Shown piece after piece: positions 34,611 to 44,495 of a stretch of 64,000 nucleotides of DNA. Source of the stretch: Brachybacterium halotolerans (GTDB lineage Bacteria > Actinomycetota > Actinomycetes > Actinomycetales > Dermabacteraceae). Position numbers and translations under genes: made by a program. The stretch is taken from NCBI RefSeq assembly GCF_016623465.1, contig NZ_JAEDAJ010000003.1:137275-201274 (forward strand), in the 5' to 3' direction. Each line of letters opens with the position of its first letter. Position 1 is the stretch's first letter. The notes under the pieces are model-generated. The model ran no database searches. It was not told the origin of the DNA and saw only the letters and a list, made by a program, of their open reading frames with translations.

Positions 34611-36844
34611 CCACCTCGACGCAGAACCACACCCAGAACCCCATCGATCCCGCGGATCCCGCCCAGGGCCCGACGCAGGGCGCGGCGACCGGCCCGACGC
34701 CGGGCTCGACCGCGGGGCGCGCGGCGACGCGGTCCGCCACGCCGACGGGGCCGATCCCGGTCCCCCGCGACGGCGACCCGCGCCTCGACGTCGGCGCCGT
34801 GACACGGGCGCTGCTCGGGACATGGGCGGAGACCCGCCTCGAGGCCCGCGAGCGCGCGGCGCGCCCGGAGATGCACCGACCGCTGGACGCGAGCGTCGCC
34901 GAACACCGTGACCGCGTGTTCGGGCAACTGCGGACCCTCGCCGAGGAGCAGGTATCGCTGCCCATGCTGCCCGAGCACCTGGGCGGTCCCAACGACAACG
35001 GCGCGAACGTCGCGGGCTTCGAGGAGCTCGTCGTCGCCGACCCGTCCCTGCAGATCAAGGCCGGCGTGCAGTGGGGCCTGTTCACCTCGGCGATCGTCCA
35101 GCTCGGCGACGAGGACCAGCAGCGGCGCTGGGTGCCCGGCGCCATGAGCCTGGAGATCCCCGGCGCGTTCGCGATGACGGAGATCGGCCACGGCTCGGAC
35201 GTGCAGTCGCTGGGGACCACCGCGACCTTCGACCCCGAGGGCGGGGACGACGGGGAGTGGGTCATCCACACGCCCTTCCGCGCCGCCACCAAGGACTACC
35301 TCGGCAACGCGGCGGTCCACGCGCGGGCCGCGACCGTGTTCGCGCGCCTGATCACGCGCGGCGTCGACCACGGGGTGCACTGCTTCTACGTGCCCGTGCG
35401 CGACGAGGCGGGCGAGATGCTCCCCGGAGTGCGCAGCGAGGACGACGGCGAGAAGGGCGGCCTGAACGGGATCGACAACGGGCGCCTCGCCTTCGACCAC
35501 GTCCGCGTGCCCCGCACGAACCTGCTGAACCGCTACGGGGACGTCGCCCCCGACGGCGCCTACTCCTCCCCCATCGAGTCCCCCGGCCGGCGCTTCTTCA
35601 CGATGCTCGGCACCCTCGTCCAGGGCCGGGTCTCGCTCGACGGCTCGGCGAACCGGGCGAGCCAGCTCGCGCTCACGATCGCGCTGACCTACGCCTCCCA
35701 GCGGCGGCAGTTCACGGCCGCCTCACCCACCCAGGAGACGGTGCTGCTGGACTACCAGAGCCACCTCGCGCGCCTGCTCCCGAAGCTCGCCGCAACGTAT
35801 GCGGGTGCCTTCGCCCACGAGCAGCTGCTGCAGGCCTTCGACGACGTCTTCTCGGGCCGCGGGGACACCCCCGAGGGCCGCGAGGACCTCGAGACCCTCG
35901 CGGCCGCCCTCAAGCCCACCTCCACCCGGCTCGCCCTGGACACCATCCAGGAGTGCCGCGAGGCCTGCGGCGGGCAGGGCTTCATGGCCGAGAACCAGCT
36001 GGTGGGCCTCCACCAGGACCTCGACGTGTACGCGACCTTCGAGGGCGACAACACCGTGCTGCTGCAGCTGGTCGCCAAGCGCCTGCTCGCCGACTACACG
36101 AGCGAGCTGCGGAGCGTCGACCGCGCCGGGATCGGCCGCTTCATCGCGCAGCGGGCCGACGTCCTCGCCCACCGCCACACCCCCTGGGGGCGTCTCGTGC
36201 AGACCGCCTCGGACGCGGGCAACGCCCGCCGGTCCTCCGAGACGCTGCGGCAGGCGGACGTCCAGGAGCACCTGCTGGCCGAGCGCGCGCGCGTGAAGGT
36301 CGAGGAGGTCGCGCTCGCGCTGCGCCCCGGCGCCCGGATGGATCCGGCCGACGCCGCCGCCCTCGTGAACAAGCACCAGGTGGAGATGCTCGATGCGGCG
36401 CGCGCCCACGCGGACCTCGTGCGCTGGCGGGCTTTCACCGCGGGCATCGAGTCCCTCGAGGACAAGGGCTCGCGCGAGATCCTCACCGACGTGCGCGACC
36501 TGTTCGGACTCTCCCTCTTGCAGGACGATCTGGCCTGGTACCTGCTGAACGGTCAGCTCTCCGCGCAGCGCGGCCGGCAGGTCTCGGCGGACATCAAGCG
36601 CCTGCTGTGGCGCCTGCGCCCGCACGTGCTGGACCTCGTCGACGCCTTCGACGTGCGGCCGGGGCACGTGCGCGCCCCCATCGCGCTGGGCGCGGAGCAG
36701 GAGCGCCAGGACGAGGCGGCGGCCTTCTTCCGTGCGCAGCGCGCGTCGGCCGATGCGCCGGTGAGCGAGAAGGCGCTGCGCGCGAAGGAGAAGGCCGAGA
36801 AGAGAGCCCGGGACAAGCAGGCGCAGAAGGGCGCCCGGCGCTGA
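34607..36844 (+). CDS. acyl-CoA dehydrogenase, FadE5-like
   Basis: This 745-residue flavoenzyme is predicted to introduce the alpha-beta double bond in acyl-CoA. About 60 Thr/Pro-rich residues precede the fold. [14 protein letters not shown] near residue 190 is the FAD/substrate-binding region. [17 protein letters not shown] near 450 is the conserved active-site area, likely including the catalytic glutamate. It is longer than the usual 380-residue enzymes because of a C-terminal extension of about 220 residues, ending in a Lys/Arg-rich tail. Size and neighbours resemble FadE5 (Rv0244c). It is co-translated with tetR. Confidence 0.88.
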   Translation: MTTSTQNHTQNPIDPADPAQGPTQGAATGPTPGSTAGRAATRSATPTGPIPVPRDGDPRLDVGAVTRALLGTWAETRLEARERAARPEMHRPLDASVAEHRDRVFGQLRTLAEEQVSLPMLPEHLGGPNDNGANVAGFEELVVADPSLQIKAGVQWGLFTSAIVQLGDEDQQRRWVPGAMSLEIPGAFAMTEIGHGSDVQSLGTTATFDPEGGDDGEWVIHTPFRAATKDYLGNAAVHARAATVFARLITRGVDHGVHCFYVPVRDEAGEMLPGVRSEDDGEKGGLNGIDNGRLAFDHVRVPRTNLLNRYGDVAPDGAYSSPIESPGRRFFTMLGTLVQGRVSLDGSANRASQLALTIALTYASQRRQFTAASPTQETVLLDYQSHLARLLPKLAATYAGAFAHEQLLQAFDDVFSGRGDTPEGREDLETLAAALKPTSTRLALDTIQECREACGGQGFMAENQLVGLHQDLDVYATFEGDNTVLLQLVAKRLLADYTSELRSVDRAGIGRFIAQRADVLAHRHTPWGRLVQTASDAGNARRSSETLRQADVQEHLLAERARVKVEEVALALRPGARMDPADAAALVNKHQVEMLDAARAHADLVRWRAFTAGIESLEDKGSREILTDVRDLFGLSLLQDDLAWYLLNGQLSAQRGRQVSADIKRLLWRLRPHVLDLVDAFDVRPGHVRAPIALGAEQERQDEAAAFFRAQRASADAPVSEKALRAKEKAEKRARDKQAQKGARR

Positions 36845-36867
36845 GGCGGACGCCGCAGGAGACCGAT

Positions 36868-36901
36868 CCCGTGCGGTGGGCGGGCGCGCCCGCCGCACGG
36901 G
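36868..36901. terminator. hairpin after the acyl-CoA dehydrogenase gene
   Basis: Nine-bp arms (36868-36876, 36893-36901) enclose a further GC-rich inverted repeat. It follows the stop codon by 24 nt and precedes the purL promoter. Confidence 0.65.
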
Positions 36902-36909
36902 CGCGCCCG

Positions 36910-36915
36910 TAGACT
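36910..36915 (+). promoter_or_regulatory. possible -10 box of purL
   Basis: TAGACT matches TANNNT and would start a transcript about 41 nt before the purL ATG. The -35 region overlaps the hairpin stem and is poor. Confidence 0.35.
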
Positions 36916-36962
36916 GGCCGGGTTCCCTCCACCGTGCGCGACGAACGGACGCAGACGAAGCG

Positions 36963-39317
36963 ATGACCGCCCCAGCACCCCTCTCCGAGCACCACGACCC
37001 GCAGGATCCGCTCGATGCGGCCGATGCCCGCTCCGACATCGACACCGTCGAGGACGCGGTCACGACGCCCGCGCAGGAGCAGCCCTTCGCGGCGCTCGGC
37101 CTGAAGGACGACGAGTACGCGCGCATCCGCGAGATCCTGGGCCGCCGCCCCACCAATGCCGAGCTCGCCATGTACTCGGTCATGTGGTCCGAGCACTGCT
37201 CGTACAAGTCCTCGAAGATCCACCTCAAGACCTTCGGCGACCACATCACGCCCGCCATGACGGAGCACCTGCTGGTGGGGATGGGCGAGAACGCCGGCGT
37301 CGTCGACATCGGCGACGGCTGGGCCGTGACCTTCAAGGTCGAGTCCCACAACCACCCCTCGTACGTCGAGCCCCACCAGGGCGCGGCCACGGGCGTCGGC
37401 GGCATCGTGCGCGACATCATCGCCATGGGCGCGCGTCCCGTCGCCGTCATGGATCAGCTGCGCTTCGGCGCGATCGACCACCCGGACACCCCGCGCGTGG
37501 TGCACGGCGTGGTCTCCGGCGTGGGCGGCTACGGCAACTCCCTGGGCCTGCCCAACATCGGCGGCGAGACGGTGTTCGACGCCGCCTACCAGACGAACCC
37601 GCTCGTGAACGCGCTCGCCGTGGGCGTGCTCCGACACGAGGACATCCACCTGGCCTCCGCCACCGGCACCGGCAACAAGGTCGTGCTCTTCGGCGCACGC
37701 ACCGGCGGCGACGGCATCGGCGGCGCCTCGATCCTCGCCTCGGAGACCTTCGAGGAGGGCGGCCCCGTCAAGCGACCGAGCGTGCAGGTGGGCGACCCCT
37801 TCATGGAGAAGGTCCTCATCGAGTGCTGCCTCGAGCTGTTCCACGGCGGGGTCGTCGAGGGCATCCAGGACCTCGGCGCGGCGGGCATCTCGTGCGCGAC
37901 CAGCGAACTCGCCTCGAACGGCGGCTCCGGCATGCACGTGGACCTCGAGAACGTGCTGCTGCGCGACCCCACCCTGAACGCCGGCGAGATCCTCATGAGC
38001 GAGTCGCAGGAGCGCATGATGGCGGTGGTGACGCCCGAGAACCTCGAGGCGTTCCTCGCTATCACTGCGAAGTGGGACGTGGAGACGGCGGTGATCGGCG
38101 AGGTCACGGGCGACGGCCGCCTCACCATCGACCACCACGGCCGCCGCATCGTCGACGTCGACCCGGTGACGGTCGCGCACGGCGGCCCGACCTACGACAG
38201 GCCCTTCGCCCGCCCCGACTGGCAGGACGCGCTGCAGGCCGACCGCGCCGAGGACCTCGCGCGCCCCGCCTCGCCCGAGGAGATCGGCGCCGCCCTGCGC
38301 GCGCTCGTGGCCTCCCCGAACCTCGCCTCCTCGCACTGGGTCACCGACCAGTACGACCGCTACGTGGGCGGGCAGACCGCGCTCGCCATGCCCGACGACG
38401 CGGGCGTCCTGCGCGTCGACGAGACCACGCACCGCGGGGTCGCGATCGCGACCGATGCGAACGGCCGGTACACGAAGCTCGACCCCCGCACGGGTGCGCG
38501 CCTCGCCCTCGCGGAGGCCTACCGCAACGTCGCGACCGTGGGCGCACGGCCGCTAGCAGTCACCGACTGCCTGAACTTCGGCTCCCCCGAGGACCCGGGC
38601 CCCATGTGGCAGCTGGTCGAGGCGATCCATGGTCTCGCCGAGGCGTGCGAGACGCTCGGCGTCCCCGTGACCGGCGGCAACGTCTCGCTGTACAACTCGA
38701 CGGGTGAGGCGGGGCGCATCGACTCCGCGATCCACCCGACGCCCGTCGTCGGCGTGCTCGGCGTGATGGACGACGTCACCGCGCGCACACCCTCGGGCTG
38801 GCACGAGGCCGGTCAGTCCGTCGTGCTGCTGGGCGCCACGCGCGAGGAGCTCTCGGGCTCGGCGTGGGCGCAGGTCGCGCACGACCACCTGGGCGGGATG
38901 CCTCCGCAGGTCGACCTCGAGGCCGAGCGGGCGCTCGCCGAGGTGCTGATCGGCGCCGGCACCAGCGGTCTCGCGGCCGCCGCGCACGACCTCTCCGAGG
39001 GCGGCCTCGTCCAGGCGCTCGTCGAGTCGACCACCCGGTTCGGCGTCGGCGCCCAGGTCGATCTCGCCGACGTGCTCGCGCGCGACGGGCTCGACCTGTT
39101 CACGGCCCTCGTCTCCGAGTCCCAGGCGCGCGCCCTCGTGGCCGTCGAGGCAGCACGCGAGAGCGAGCTGCTCGACCTCGCGCGCGAGCACGGCGTGCCG
39201 GCGCTGGTCATCGGCACCACCGGCGGCGAGGACCTCTCGATCGCCTCCCTCGCGGCACTCCCCCTCGCCGAGCTGCGCTCCCTGCGCGAGGGGACGCTGC
39301 CGCAGCACTTCGGCTGA
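36963..39317 (+). CDS. purL: phosphoribosylformylglycinamidine synthase subunit PurL
   Basis: This 784-residue ATPase subunit makes FGAM from FGAR with ammonia from PurQ. It carries [12 protein letters not shown] and [20 protein letters not shown] in the first half and [17 protein letters not shown] residues (here [15 protein letters not shown]) and [12 protein letters not shown] in the second half. These mark the small PurL type that works with PurS and PurQ. About 45 acidic residues precede the core. The ATG at 36963 has only a weak purine stretch upstream. purS-purQ lie 10.5 kb upstream on the same strand. Confidence 0.95.
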   Translation: MTAPAPLSEHHDPQDPLDAADARSDIDTVEDAVTTPAQEQPFAALGLKDDEYARIREILGRRPTNAELAMYSVMWSEHCSYKSSKIHLKTFGDHITPAMTEHLLVGMGENAGVVDIGDGWAVTFKVESHNHPSYVEPHQGAATGVGGIVRDIIAMGARPVAVMDQLRFGAIDHPDTPRVVHGVVSGVGGYGNSLGLPNIGGETVFDAAYQTNPLVNALAVGVLRHEDIHLASATGTGNKVVLFGARTGGDGIGGASILASETFEEGGPVKRPSVQVGDPFMEKVLIECCLELFHGGVVEGIQDLGAAGISCATSELASNGGSGMHVDLENVLLRDPTLNAGEILMSESQERMMAVVTPENLEAFLAITAKWDVETAVIGEVTGDGRLTIDHHGRRIVDVDPVTVAHGGPTYDRPFARPDWQDALQADRAEDLARPASPEEIGAALRALVASPNLASSHWVTDQYDRYVGGQTALAMPDDAGVLRVDETTHRGVAIATDANGRYTKLDPRTGARLALAEAYRNVATVGARPLAVTDCLNFGSPEDPGPMWQLVEAIHGLAEACETLGVPVTGGNVSLYNSTGEAGRIDSAIHPTPVVGVLGVMDDVTARTPSGWHEAGQSVVLLGATREELSGSAWAQVAHDHLGGMPPQVDLEAERALAEVLIGAGTSGLAAAAHDLSEGGLVQALVESTTRFGVGAQVDLADVLARDGLDLFTALVSESQARALVAVEAARESELLDLAREHGVPALVIGTTGGEDLSIASLAALPLAELRSLREGTLPQHFG

Positions 39318-39322
39318 GCACG

Positions 39323-40318
39323 ATGCACGGGGCCGACGGCAGGGCTTCCGACAGCGGGGGCTCGTCCGGCGGGGAGCAGCCGCCGCTGAGCGCCCGTGAC
39401 GCCCTCGCCCTGGACGCGGCCAAGCTCGCCCATGGTCGCGGTCTCTCCCAGCAGCGGATCGCCGAGGCCCTGCACGTCTCCCGTCCGCAGGTCTCGAAGC
39501 TGCTGGCGACCGCCCGCGCGAAGGGATTCGTGCGCACCCTCGTGCTCGACCCGCGGGAGTCCGACCGCGCCCTCACCCAGGGCCTGCGCGAGCGCTTCGG
39601 GCTCGGCGACGTGCGTCTCGTGGTGCCCGCGGGCCGCGGTCCCGCCGATCTGGACCATGCCCTGGGCGTGGGCGCCGCCGAGATGCTCGACGCCGCCGGC
39701 GCCCTGGAGGAGGCGGCGCTCGCGGTGTGGTGGTCGAGCGCCGTGCGCGCGACCCTCGAGTCGGCGCTCGGACGCCTGCGCGTGCGCCCCGGCTCCCTCG
39801 TCGTGCTCGGCGGCCAGGAGCGGGCCGACGGCCCCGACCCCGCGTTCGACGCCTTCGCCGCCCGCACCGCGTTCCCCGTCCATCGCGGTCCCGCGGCCTC
39901 CGTCCACGCATCGCTGGCCGCGCGGATCGCCCGCGAGGAGGAGGCCGACGCCCGGGCGCACGAGGCGCTCGCCCGCGAGGCCGGCGTCCTCCTGTTCGGC
40001 GCCGAAGCAGCGGATCCGCGCGCGCTGGCCCGACCCGACCTCCTCACGCACGAGGAGCGCGCGCAGATCCGGGAGCACTCCGTCGGCCGGGTCTGCGGCC
40101 GCTTCCTCGACGCCGACGGGCGCATCGTCGCACCCACGCTGAGCCAGCGCACCGCGGGCCCCACCCTCACCGACCTGCGCAGGAGGGGCCGCACCGTGCT
40201 CGTCGCGGGCGGCGCGGAGCAGGTCGCCGTGATCCGGGCCGCGCTCGCCCGACGCTACGCGCACCACCTGGTCACGGACCTCGCCACGGCCAGGCAGCTG
40301 CTGGCGGACGAGGGCTGA
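39323..40318 (+). CDS. SorC/DeoR-type sugar-binding transcriptional regulator
   Basis: This 331-residue protein has a helix-turn-helix at about residues 41-65 (LSQQRIAEALHVSRPQVSKL) followed by a SorC-type sugar-binding domain of about 250 residues. SorC regulators bind phosphorylated sugars. It starts 5 nt after the purL stop and may share its transcript. The FucP-family transporter and ribokinase-family gene follow on the same strand, and palindromes at 40388-40450 are likely targets. Confidence 0.87.
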   Translation: MHGADGRASDSGGSSGGEQPPLSARDALALDAAKLAHGRGLSQQRIAEALHVSRPQVSKLLATARAKGFVRTLVLDPRESDRALTQGLRERFGLGDVRLVVPAGRGPADLDHALGVGAAEMLDAAGALEEAALAVWWSSAVRATLESALGRLRVRPGSLVVLGGQERADGPDPAFDAFAARTAFPVHRGPAASVHASLAARIAREEEADARAHEALAREAGVLLFGAEAADPRALARPDLLTHEERAQIREHSVGRVCGRFLDADGRIVAPTLSQRTAGPTLTDLRRRGRTVLVAGGAEQVAVIRAALARRYAHHLVTDLATARQLLADEG

Positions 40319-40387
40319 CGCCCCGACGTCCGTCTCTGCCCTCGACCCCGCCACCGTCCCGCCACGGCCCCGACACGCCCCCCGCAT

Positions 40388-40403
40388 CGGCACATATGTG
40401 CCG
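40388..40403. promoter_or_regulatory. 16-bp perfect palindrome upstream of the sugar transporter gene
   Basis: CGGCACATATGTGCCG is fully self-complementary and lies 63 bp before the transporter start, a likely operator for the adjacent SorC-type regulator. Confidence 0.5.
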
Positions 40404-40428
40404 CTTCGTCGTTGCACCGGTGGGCAGG

Positions 40429-40450
40429 GGACACCTTCACTGAGGTGTCC
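40429..40450. promoter_or_regulatory. inverted repeat in front of the sugar transporter gene
   Basis: GGACACCT and AGGTGTCC flank a 6-nt centre, 16 nt before the ATG at 40467 and next to the AAGGAG Shine-Dalgarno site. It could be a second operator or an mRNA hairpin. Confidence 0.4.
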
Positions 40451-40466
40451 GAACAAAGGAGTTGGA

Positions 40467-41852
40467 ATGACCACCGCGAAGACCGCCGTGGGCGAGGAGG
40501 GCGTGCCCAACACGTCCTGGGGCGTCATCAGGGATCGCTCCCGTCAGCTGAAGGACGGCTACCTCGACCGCACGCCGCTGTTCCAGTTCATCCTGCTGTC
40601 GATCTGCTTCCCCATGTGGGGCATGGCGGCCAGCATGAACGACATCCTCATCACCCAGTTCAAGGCCGTCTTCACGCTCTCGGACTTCGCCTCCGCCTTC
40701 GTGCAGTCCGCGTTCTACGGCGGCTACTTCCTGGTCGCGATCCCCGCCAGCCGGGTGATCCGCCGCACCAGCTACAAGACGGGACTGCTGATCGGGCTCA
40801 GCGTCTACGTGCTGGGCTGCGTGCTCTTCTTCCCCGCCTCGCAGGTCGCGACGTACTCGGTGTTCCTGTGCTCGCTCTTCGCGATCGCCATCGGGCTGTC
40901 GTTCCTGGAGACCTCGGCGAACACCTACTCCTCGATGATCGGCCCCCGGCGCCGCGCGACCCTGCGGCTGAACATCTCCCAGACCTTCACCGCCTTCGGC
41001 TTCCTGGGCGGCGCGCTGCTGGGCAAGTTCCTCGTCTTCACCGACGGGGAGGCGCTGCACGAGCGCGTCGCGAACGCCTCCTCGCAGTCCGAGCGCCTGG
41101 CGATCACCTCGGAGGCGCTCGGCCGCACGCTCGAGCCCTACAAGGTGATCCTCGTGCTGCTGCTCGTGCTCGTGGCGCTCATCGCCATCACCCAGTACCC
41201 CCACTCCAAACCGCTGCGGGACGACGCGACCGAGCAGAAGGCCTCGATCGGCGAGACCCTCGCGTACCTGCTGCGCAACCGGATCTTCTGCGCGGGCATC
41301 ATGACCCAGTTCCTGTACGTGGGCATGCAGACCGCCCTGTGGTCCTTCACGATCCGCCTGGCCCTGGTCCTCGACGACTCCCTCAACGAGCGCGCGGCCG
41401 CCTCGTACCTGATCGCCGCGTTCATCGCCTTCTTCGTCGGCAAGTTCGTGGCGAACCTGCTGATGACGCGCTTCGACGAGGACCTCGTGCTCATCATCTA
41501 CTCGGCGCTCGGCATGGTCACGATCCTCTACGTGGTCGCGGCCCCGAACTTCACCTCGGTGTACGCGGCGATCGTCGCCTCCGCGCTGCTGGGCCCGTGC
41601 TGGGCGACGATCTTCGCCCGCAACCTCGACGTCATCGAGGACAAGCGGTTCACCGAGACCGGCGGGGCGATCATCGTCATGTCGATCATCGGCGGCGCCG
41701 TGATCCCCGCCGTGCAGGGCCTGATCTCCGACGCCACGGGCTCGATGCGCTTCAGCTTCATCGTGAACCTCTTCTGCTTCGCCGCGGTGCTCGTGTACTT
41801 CCTGGTCCTGCGGCGGCGCGGCCGACGGACGACGACCGGCGAGGAGAACTGA
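40467..41852 (+). CDS. MFS sugar:proton symporter, FucP family
   Basis: This 461-residue transporter has about 12 hydrophobic segments. It resembles L-fucose permease FucP, with SFLETSANTYSSMIGP near residue 150 and ISQTFTAFGFLGGALLG after it, both typical of that family. AAGGAG precedes the ATG at 40467. The ribokinase-family gene starts 1 nt after its stop. In Salmonella a FucP-like permease (DeoP) works with a deoxyribokinase, so ribose or deoxyribose is a plausible substrate here; this is inference. Confidence 0.85.
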   Translation: MTTAKTAVGEEGVPNTSWGVIRDRSRQLKDGYLDRTPLFQFILLSICFPMWGMAASMNDILITQFKAVFTLSDFASAFVQSAFYGGYFLVAIPASRVIRRTSYKTGLLIGLSVYVLGCVLFFPASQVATYSVFLCSLFAIAIGLSFLETSANTYSSMIGPRRRATLRLNISQTFTAFGFLGGALLGKFLVFTDGEALHERVANASSQSERLAITSEALGRTLEPYKVILVLLLVLVALIAITQYPHSKPLRDDATEQKASIGETLAYLLRNRIFCAGIMTQFLYVGMQTALWSFTIRLALVLDDSLNERAAASYLIAAFIAFFVGKFVANLLMTRFDEDLVLIIYSALGMVTILYVVAAPNFTSVYAAIVASALLGPCWATIFARNLDVIEDKRFTETGGAIIVMSIIGGAVIPAVQGLISDATGSMRFSFIVNLFCFAAVLVYFLVLRRRGRRTTTGEEN

Positions 41853-41853
41853 G

Positions 41854-42750
41854 ATGGCGCACGAGGCGAGGATCGCCGTCGTCGGCTCGAACATGGTCGA
41901 CCTCATCTCCTACATCCACCGGATGCCGGGCGAGGGCGAGACGGTCGGGGCGCCGGACTTCCGCATGGGCTGCGGGGGCAAGGGGGCGAACCAGGCGGTG
42001 GCCGCGGCGCGTCTGGGATCCGAGGTCGTGATGGTCACGCGCGTGGGAGACGACGTCTTCGCCGAGACCACGCTGAAGAACTTCGAGGACAACCGCATCG
42101 GCACCGAGCACGTGCTGCGCACACGGGCCTCCTCCGGGGTCGCCCCGATCTTCGTGGACCCCGAGTCCCGCAACTCGATCCTCATCATCAAGGGGGCGAA
42201 CGCCCTGCTCACCCCGCAGGACGTCGAGGACGCCCGGGACGCGATCGCCCGCTGCGAGCTCATCGTCCTCCAGCTCGAGATCCCGTTCGAGACCGTCGCG
42301 GCCGCGATGGCCCTGGGTGCCGAGCTCGGCATCCCCGTGCTGCTGAACCCCGCCCCCGCCTCCCCCGACCTTGACCTCTCCCGCATCACCGGGGTCGAGT
42401 TCCTGGTGCCCAACGAGTCGGAGCTCGAGCTGCTCACCGGGATGCCGGTCGACGGACTCGAGGACATCCAGCGCGCCGCCGAGGTGCTGCTCGCCGCGGG
42501 GATCCGCAACGTCATCGTCACCCTGGGCGCGCGCGGCGCCCTGTGGATCCACGAGGGCGGTCGCGAGCTGATCGACGCGCCCGCGGTGCAGGCCGTCGAC
42601 ACCACGGGCGCCGGCGACGCGTTCATCGGCTGCTTCGCGACGCAGTGGGTGCGCACGCGCGACGTCGCCGGGGCGATCCGCGCCGGGACCGCCTACGCGG
42701 CGGACTCGGTCACCCGTCAGGGCACGCAGTCCTCCTACGCGTGGGCCTGA
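41854..42750 (+). CDS. ribokinase-family (PfkB) sugar kinase
   Basis: This 298-residue kinase has GCGGKGANQAVAAARLG near residue 45 and the PfkB catalytic motif DTTGAGDAFIG near residue 249, with the catalytic aspartate in GAGD. It matches ribokinases and deoxyribokinases in length. It is coupled to the transporter gene by a 1-nt gap. The substrate is most likely a pentose that the transporter brings in. The RbsK-type call is firm at family level only. Confidence 0.87.
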   Translation: MAHEARIAVVGSNMVDLISYIHRMPGEGETVGAPDFRMGCGGKGANQAVAAARLGSEVVMVTRVGDDVFAETTLKNFEDNRIGTEHVLRTRASSGVAPIFVDPESRNSILIIKGANALLTPQDVEDARDAIARCELIVLQLEIPFETVAAAMALGAELGIPVLLNPAPASPDLDLSRITGVEFLVPNESELELLTGMPVDGLEDIQRAAEVLLAAGIRNVIVTLGARGALWIHEGGRELIDAPAVQAVDTTGAGDAFIGCFATQWVRTRDVAGAIRAGTAYAADSVTRQGTQSSYAWA

Positions 42751-42754
42751 AGCG

Positions 42755-42776
42755 CCAGGGCCGGGCCCGGGCCTGG
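42755..42776. terminator. hairpin after the ribokinase-family gene
   Basis: CCAGG and CCTGG arms with a G-G mismatch enclose the palindrome CCGGGCCCGG. It starts 4 nt after the stop codon and faces the convergent amidase gene. Confidence 0.45.
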
Positions 42777-42814
42777 ACCCGGTCTCGGGTCGCCCCGGCT
42801 CCCCTGCGCTCGGG

Positions 42815-44317
42815 TCAGGAACGGGTGAAGGTCTCCTTGCCGTCCTCGCGCACGGCCTGGCCGTTCGAGAAGTCCTGGATGCGGCGGCCGTCCACGACCC
42901 GCGAGGCGGCGAGCGGGAGACCCCATGCCGTCGTCCAGGTGCGGAACTGGGTCGCCCTGGCATCCTTCGCGCCGGACGCGCTGGAGACGACGAAGCCCTT
43001 GGTCAGCCGCGTGACGTAGTAGGCCCCCTCGACGTGGACGAGCTGGGTGACCGTGCCCAGCGTCTTCTCCCCCGGGCTCGCGAAGGCGTCCAGGTGGAGG
43101 CGCCACGCGCTTGAGATCGCGGAGGTCGTCGCGCTGCGCATCCCGGAGACCTTCGGGTAGAAGGCGTTCCCCGGGCACTCGGTCGCGTTCACGTCCCGGT
43201 GGCCGAAGATGCGCCGCAGGTGCGCCGTCTCGCCCTCGTCGTACAGGCTGCCGCCGCCGGTCACGGTGGAGACCCAGTCGAACTGCTGGCTCGCGTTCGT
43301 GCGGAAGGCGCCGAGCAGCTTCCAGGCGGCGACCTTCTGCACCGCGGAGATCGCGGCGCTGGGCGGAGCGCTCGAGGTGAAGGTGCCCATCACGCTGACC
43401 CCGCAGCTGAAGGTGTTGAAGCCGTAGGCGTGCGCTCCGATGATGTGCTTGTGCAGGCCGCCGTGGCGTCCCTCGTAGATCGTGCCGTAGCGGTCGACGA
43501 GCAGGTTGTAGCCGATGTCCGCCCAGCCCAGGGTCTTCGTGTGGTAGCTGAGGATGCCGCGCAGGAGCTGGGGCGCGTCGGCCTTCGCGTAGGAGTTCGA
43601 GCCCGCGGTGTGGTGGACGACCACGGCCCGCAGCTCGCTCGCGGAGCTCACCGAGCCCACGAGCGACTCGTCGGCGCCCCAGGCGCTGCGGCGCACGATC
43701 GTGGGGGCGCCGGGGCCGAGCTCGACGGCGTCGCCCGCGGCGACCGCCCGGGTGCTCATGCGCATCAGGGCCGACGGGGCGGCGCCGTCCTTCTCCTCCT
43801 CGCGCGGGGAGGTGGTGAGGACATGGGCGGTGAGCTCGTCGCTGACGTCCTCGCCGTCGCGGACCGCGACCAGCTCGATCTCGTCGGCCGCGCCCAGCCA
43901 GGCGGGCTCCACGGCGCCGAGCGACGCGCCGTCCTCGGGATCCTCGGCGATCTCGAGCGGGAACCAGGAGGTCCATTCCGCCCCGCTCGCGCGGCCGCGC
44001 ACCCGCAGGACGTCGGGCTCCGCGCCGCTCCAGCTGGCGCCGACCATCGTGGCGGCGGCGCCCTCGATCACGCGGGCTCGGGCGCCCTGGTCGCTCGCGC
44101 GCCGGGGCAGGTCCGCGAGGGGCACGTCGCGCGTGCGGGTCTCGCCGCCCGTGACCGAGGGGTCGGCGTGGACCGGCGCGGCGAGGGCCAGCGCGCCGCC
44201 GCCGGCGAGGGCGAGGGGAAGGGTGAGGGCGCCGGCACGCAGCAGTCCGCGGCGGTCGATGCCCGGTGCCGCGGGCTCAGTGGTCGTGGGCTCAGGGGTC
44301 GTGGGACGCGGGGTCAT
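42815..44317 (-). CDS. Tat-exported N-acetylmuramoyl-L-alanine amidase (PGRP/amidase_2)
   Basis: This 500-residue cell-wall hydrolase has a twin-arginine signal (DRRGLLRAGALTLPLALAGG) at about residues 21-40 and a likely cleavage near 52. A domain of about 150 residues with no known function follows. The amidase/PGRP domain has its zinc histidine in VVVHHTAGS and another in GHRDVNATECPG. The C-terminal 90 residues (GAYYVTRLTKGFVVSS and later) look like a wall-binding repeat region related to LGFP repeats, though this is weak. AGGAG is 7 nt before the ATG at 44317. It is convergent with the sugar operon. Confidence 0.87.
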   Translation of the reverse strand: MTPRPTTPEPTTTEPAAPGIDRRGLLRAGALTLPLALAGGGALALAAPVHADPSVTGGETRTRDVPLADLPRRASDQGARARVIEGAAATMVGASWSGAEPDVLRVRGRASGAEWTSWFPLEIAEDPEDGASLGAVEPAWLGAADEIELVAVRDGEDVSDELTAHVLTTSPREEEKDGAAPSALMRMSTRAVAAGDAVELGPGAPTIVRRSAWGADESLVGSVSSASELRAVVVHHTAGSNSYAKADAPQLLRGILSYHTKTLGWADIGYNLLVDRYGTIYEGRHGGLHKHIIGAHAYGFNTFSCGVSVMGTFTSSAPPSAAISAVQKVAAWKLLGAFRTNASQQFDWVSTVTGGGSLYDEGETAHLRRIFGHRDVNATECPGNAFYPKVSGMRSATTSAISSAWRLHLDAFASPGEKTLGTVTQLVHVEGAYYVTRLTKGFVVSSASGAKDARATQFRTWTTAWGLPLAASRVVDGRRIQDFSNGQAVREDGKETFTRS

Positions 44318-44422
44318 GGCAGGTCTCCTGGGGGGAAGGGGTCCGGCTCGGACACCGCCCACGCTAGCGGACCCGGACGACGCGGCGCCGCCCCGGGGAC
44401 GACCGCGGTCGGGCGCGGGATG

Positions 44423-44462
44423 ACGAAGGGCCCGCCGAGCAGCTGCTCGGCGGGCCCTTCGT
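44423..44462. terminator. 40-bp perfect palindrome, terminator of the rplQ operon
   Basis: Positions 44423-44462 are self-complementary over all 40 bases. The element lies 33 nt after the rplQ stop and near the start of the amidase gene. There is no U-tract on the rplQ side. Confidence 0.7.
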
Positions 44463-44495
44463 GCGTCGGACGACGCGGACTCCTCGGGGCCTGGA

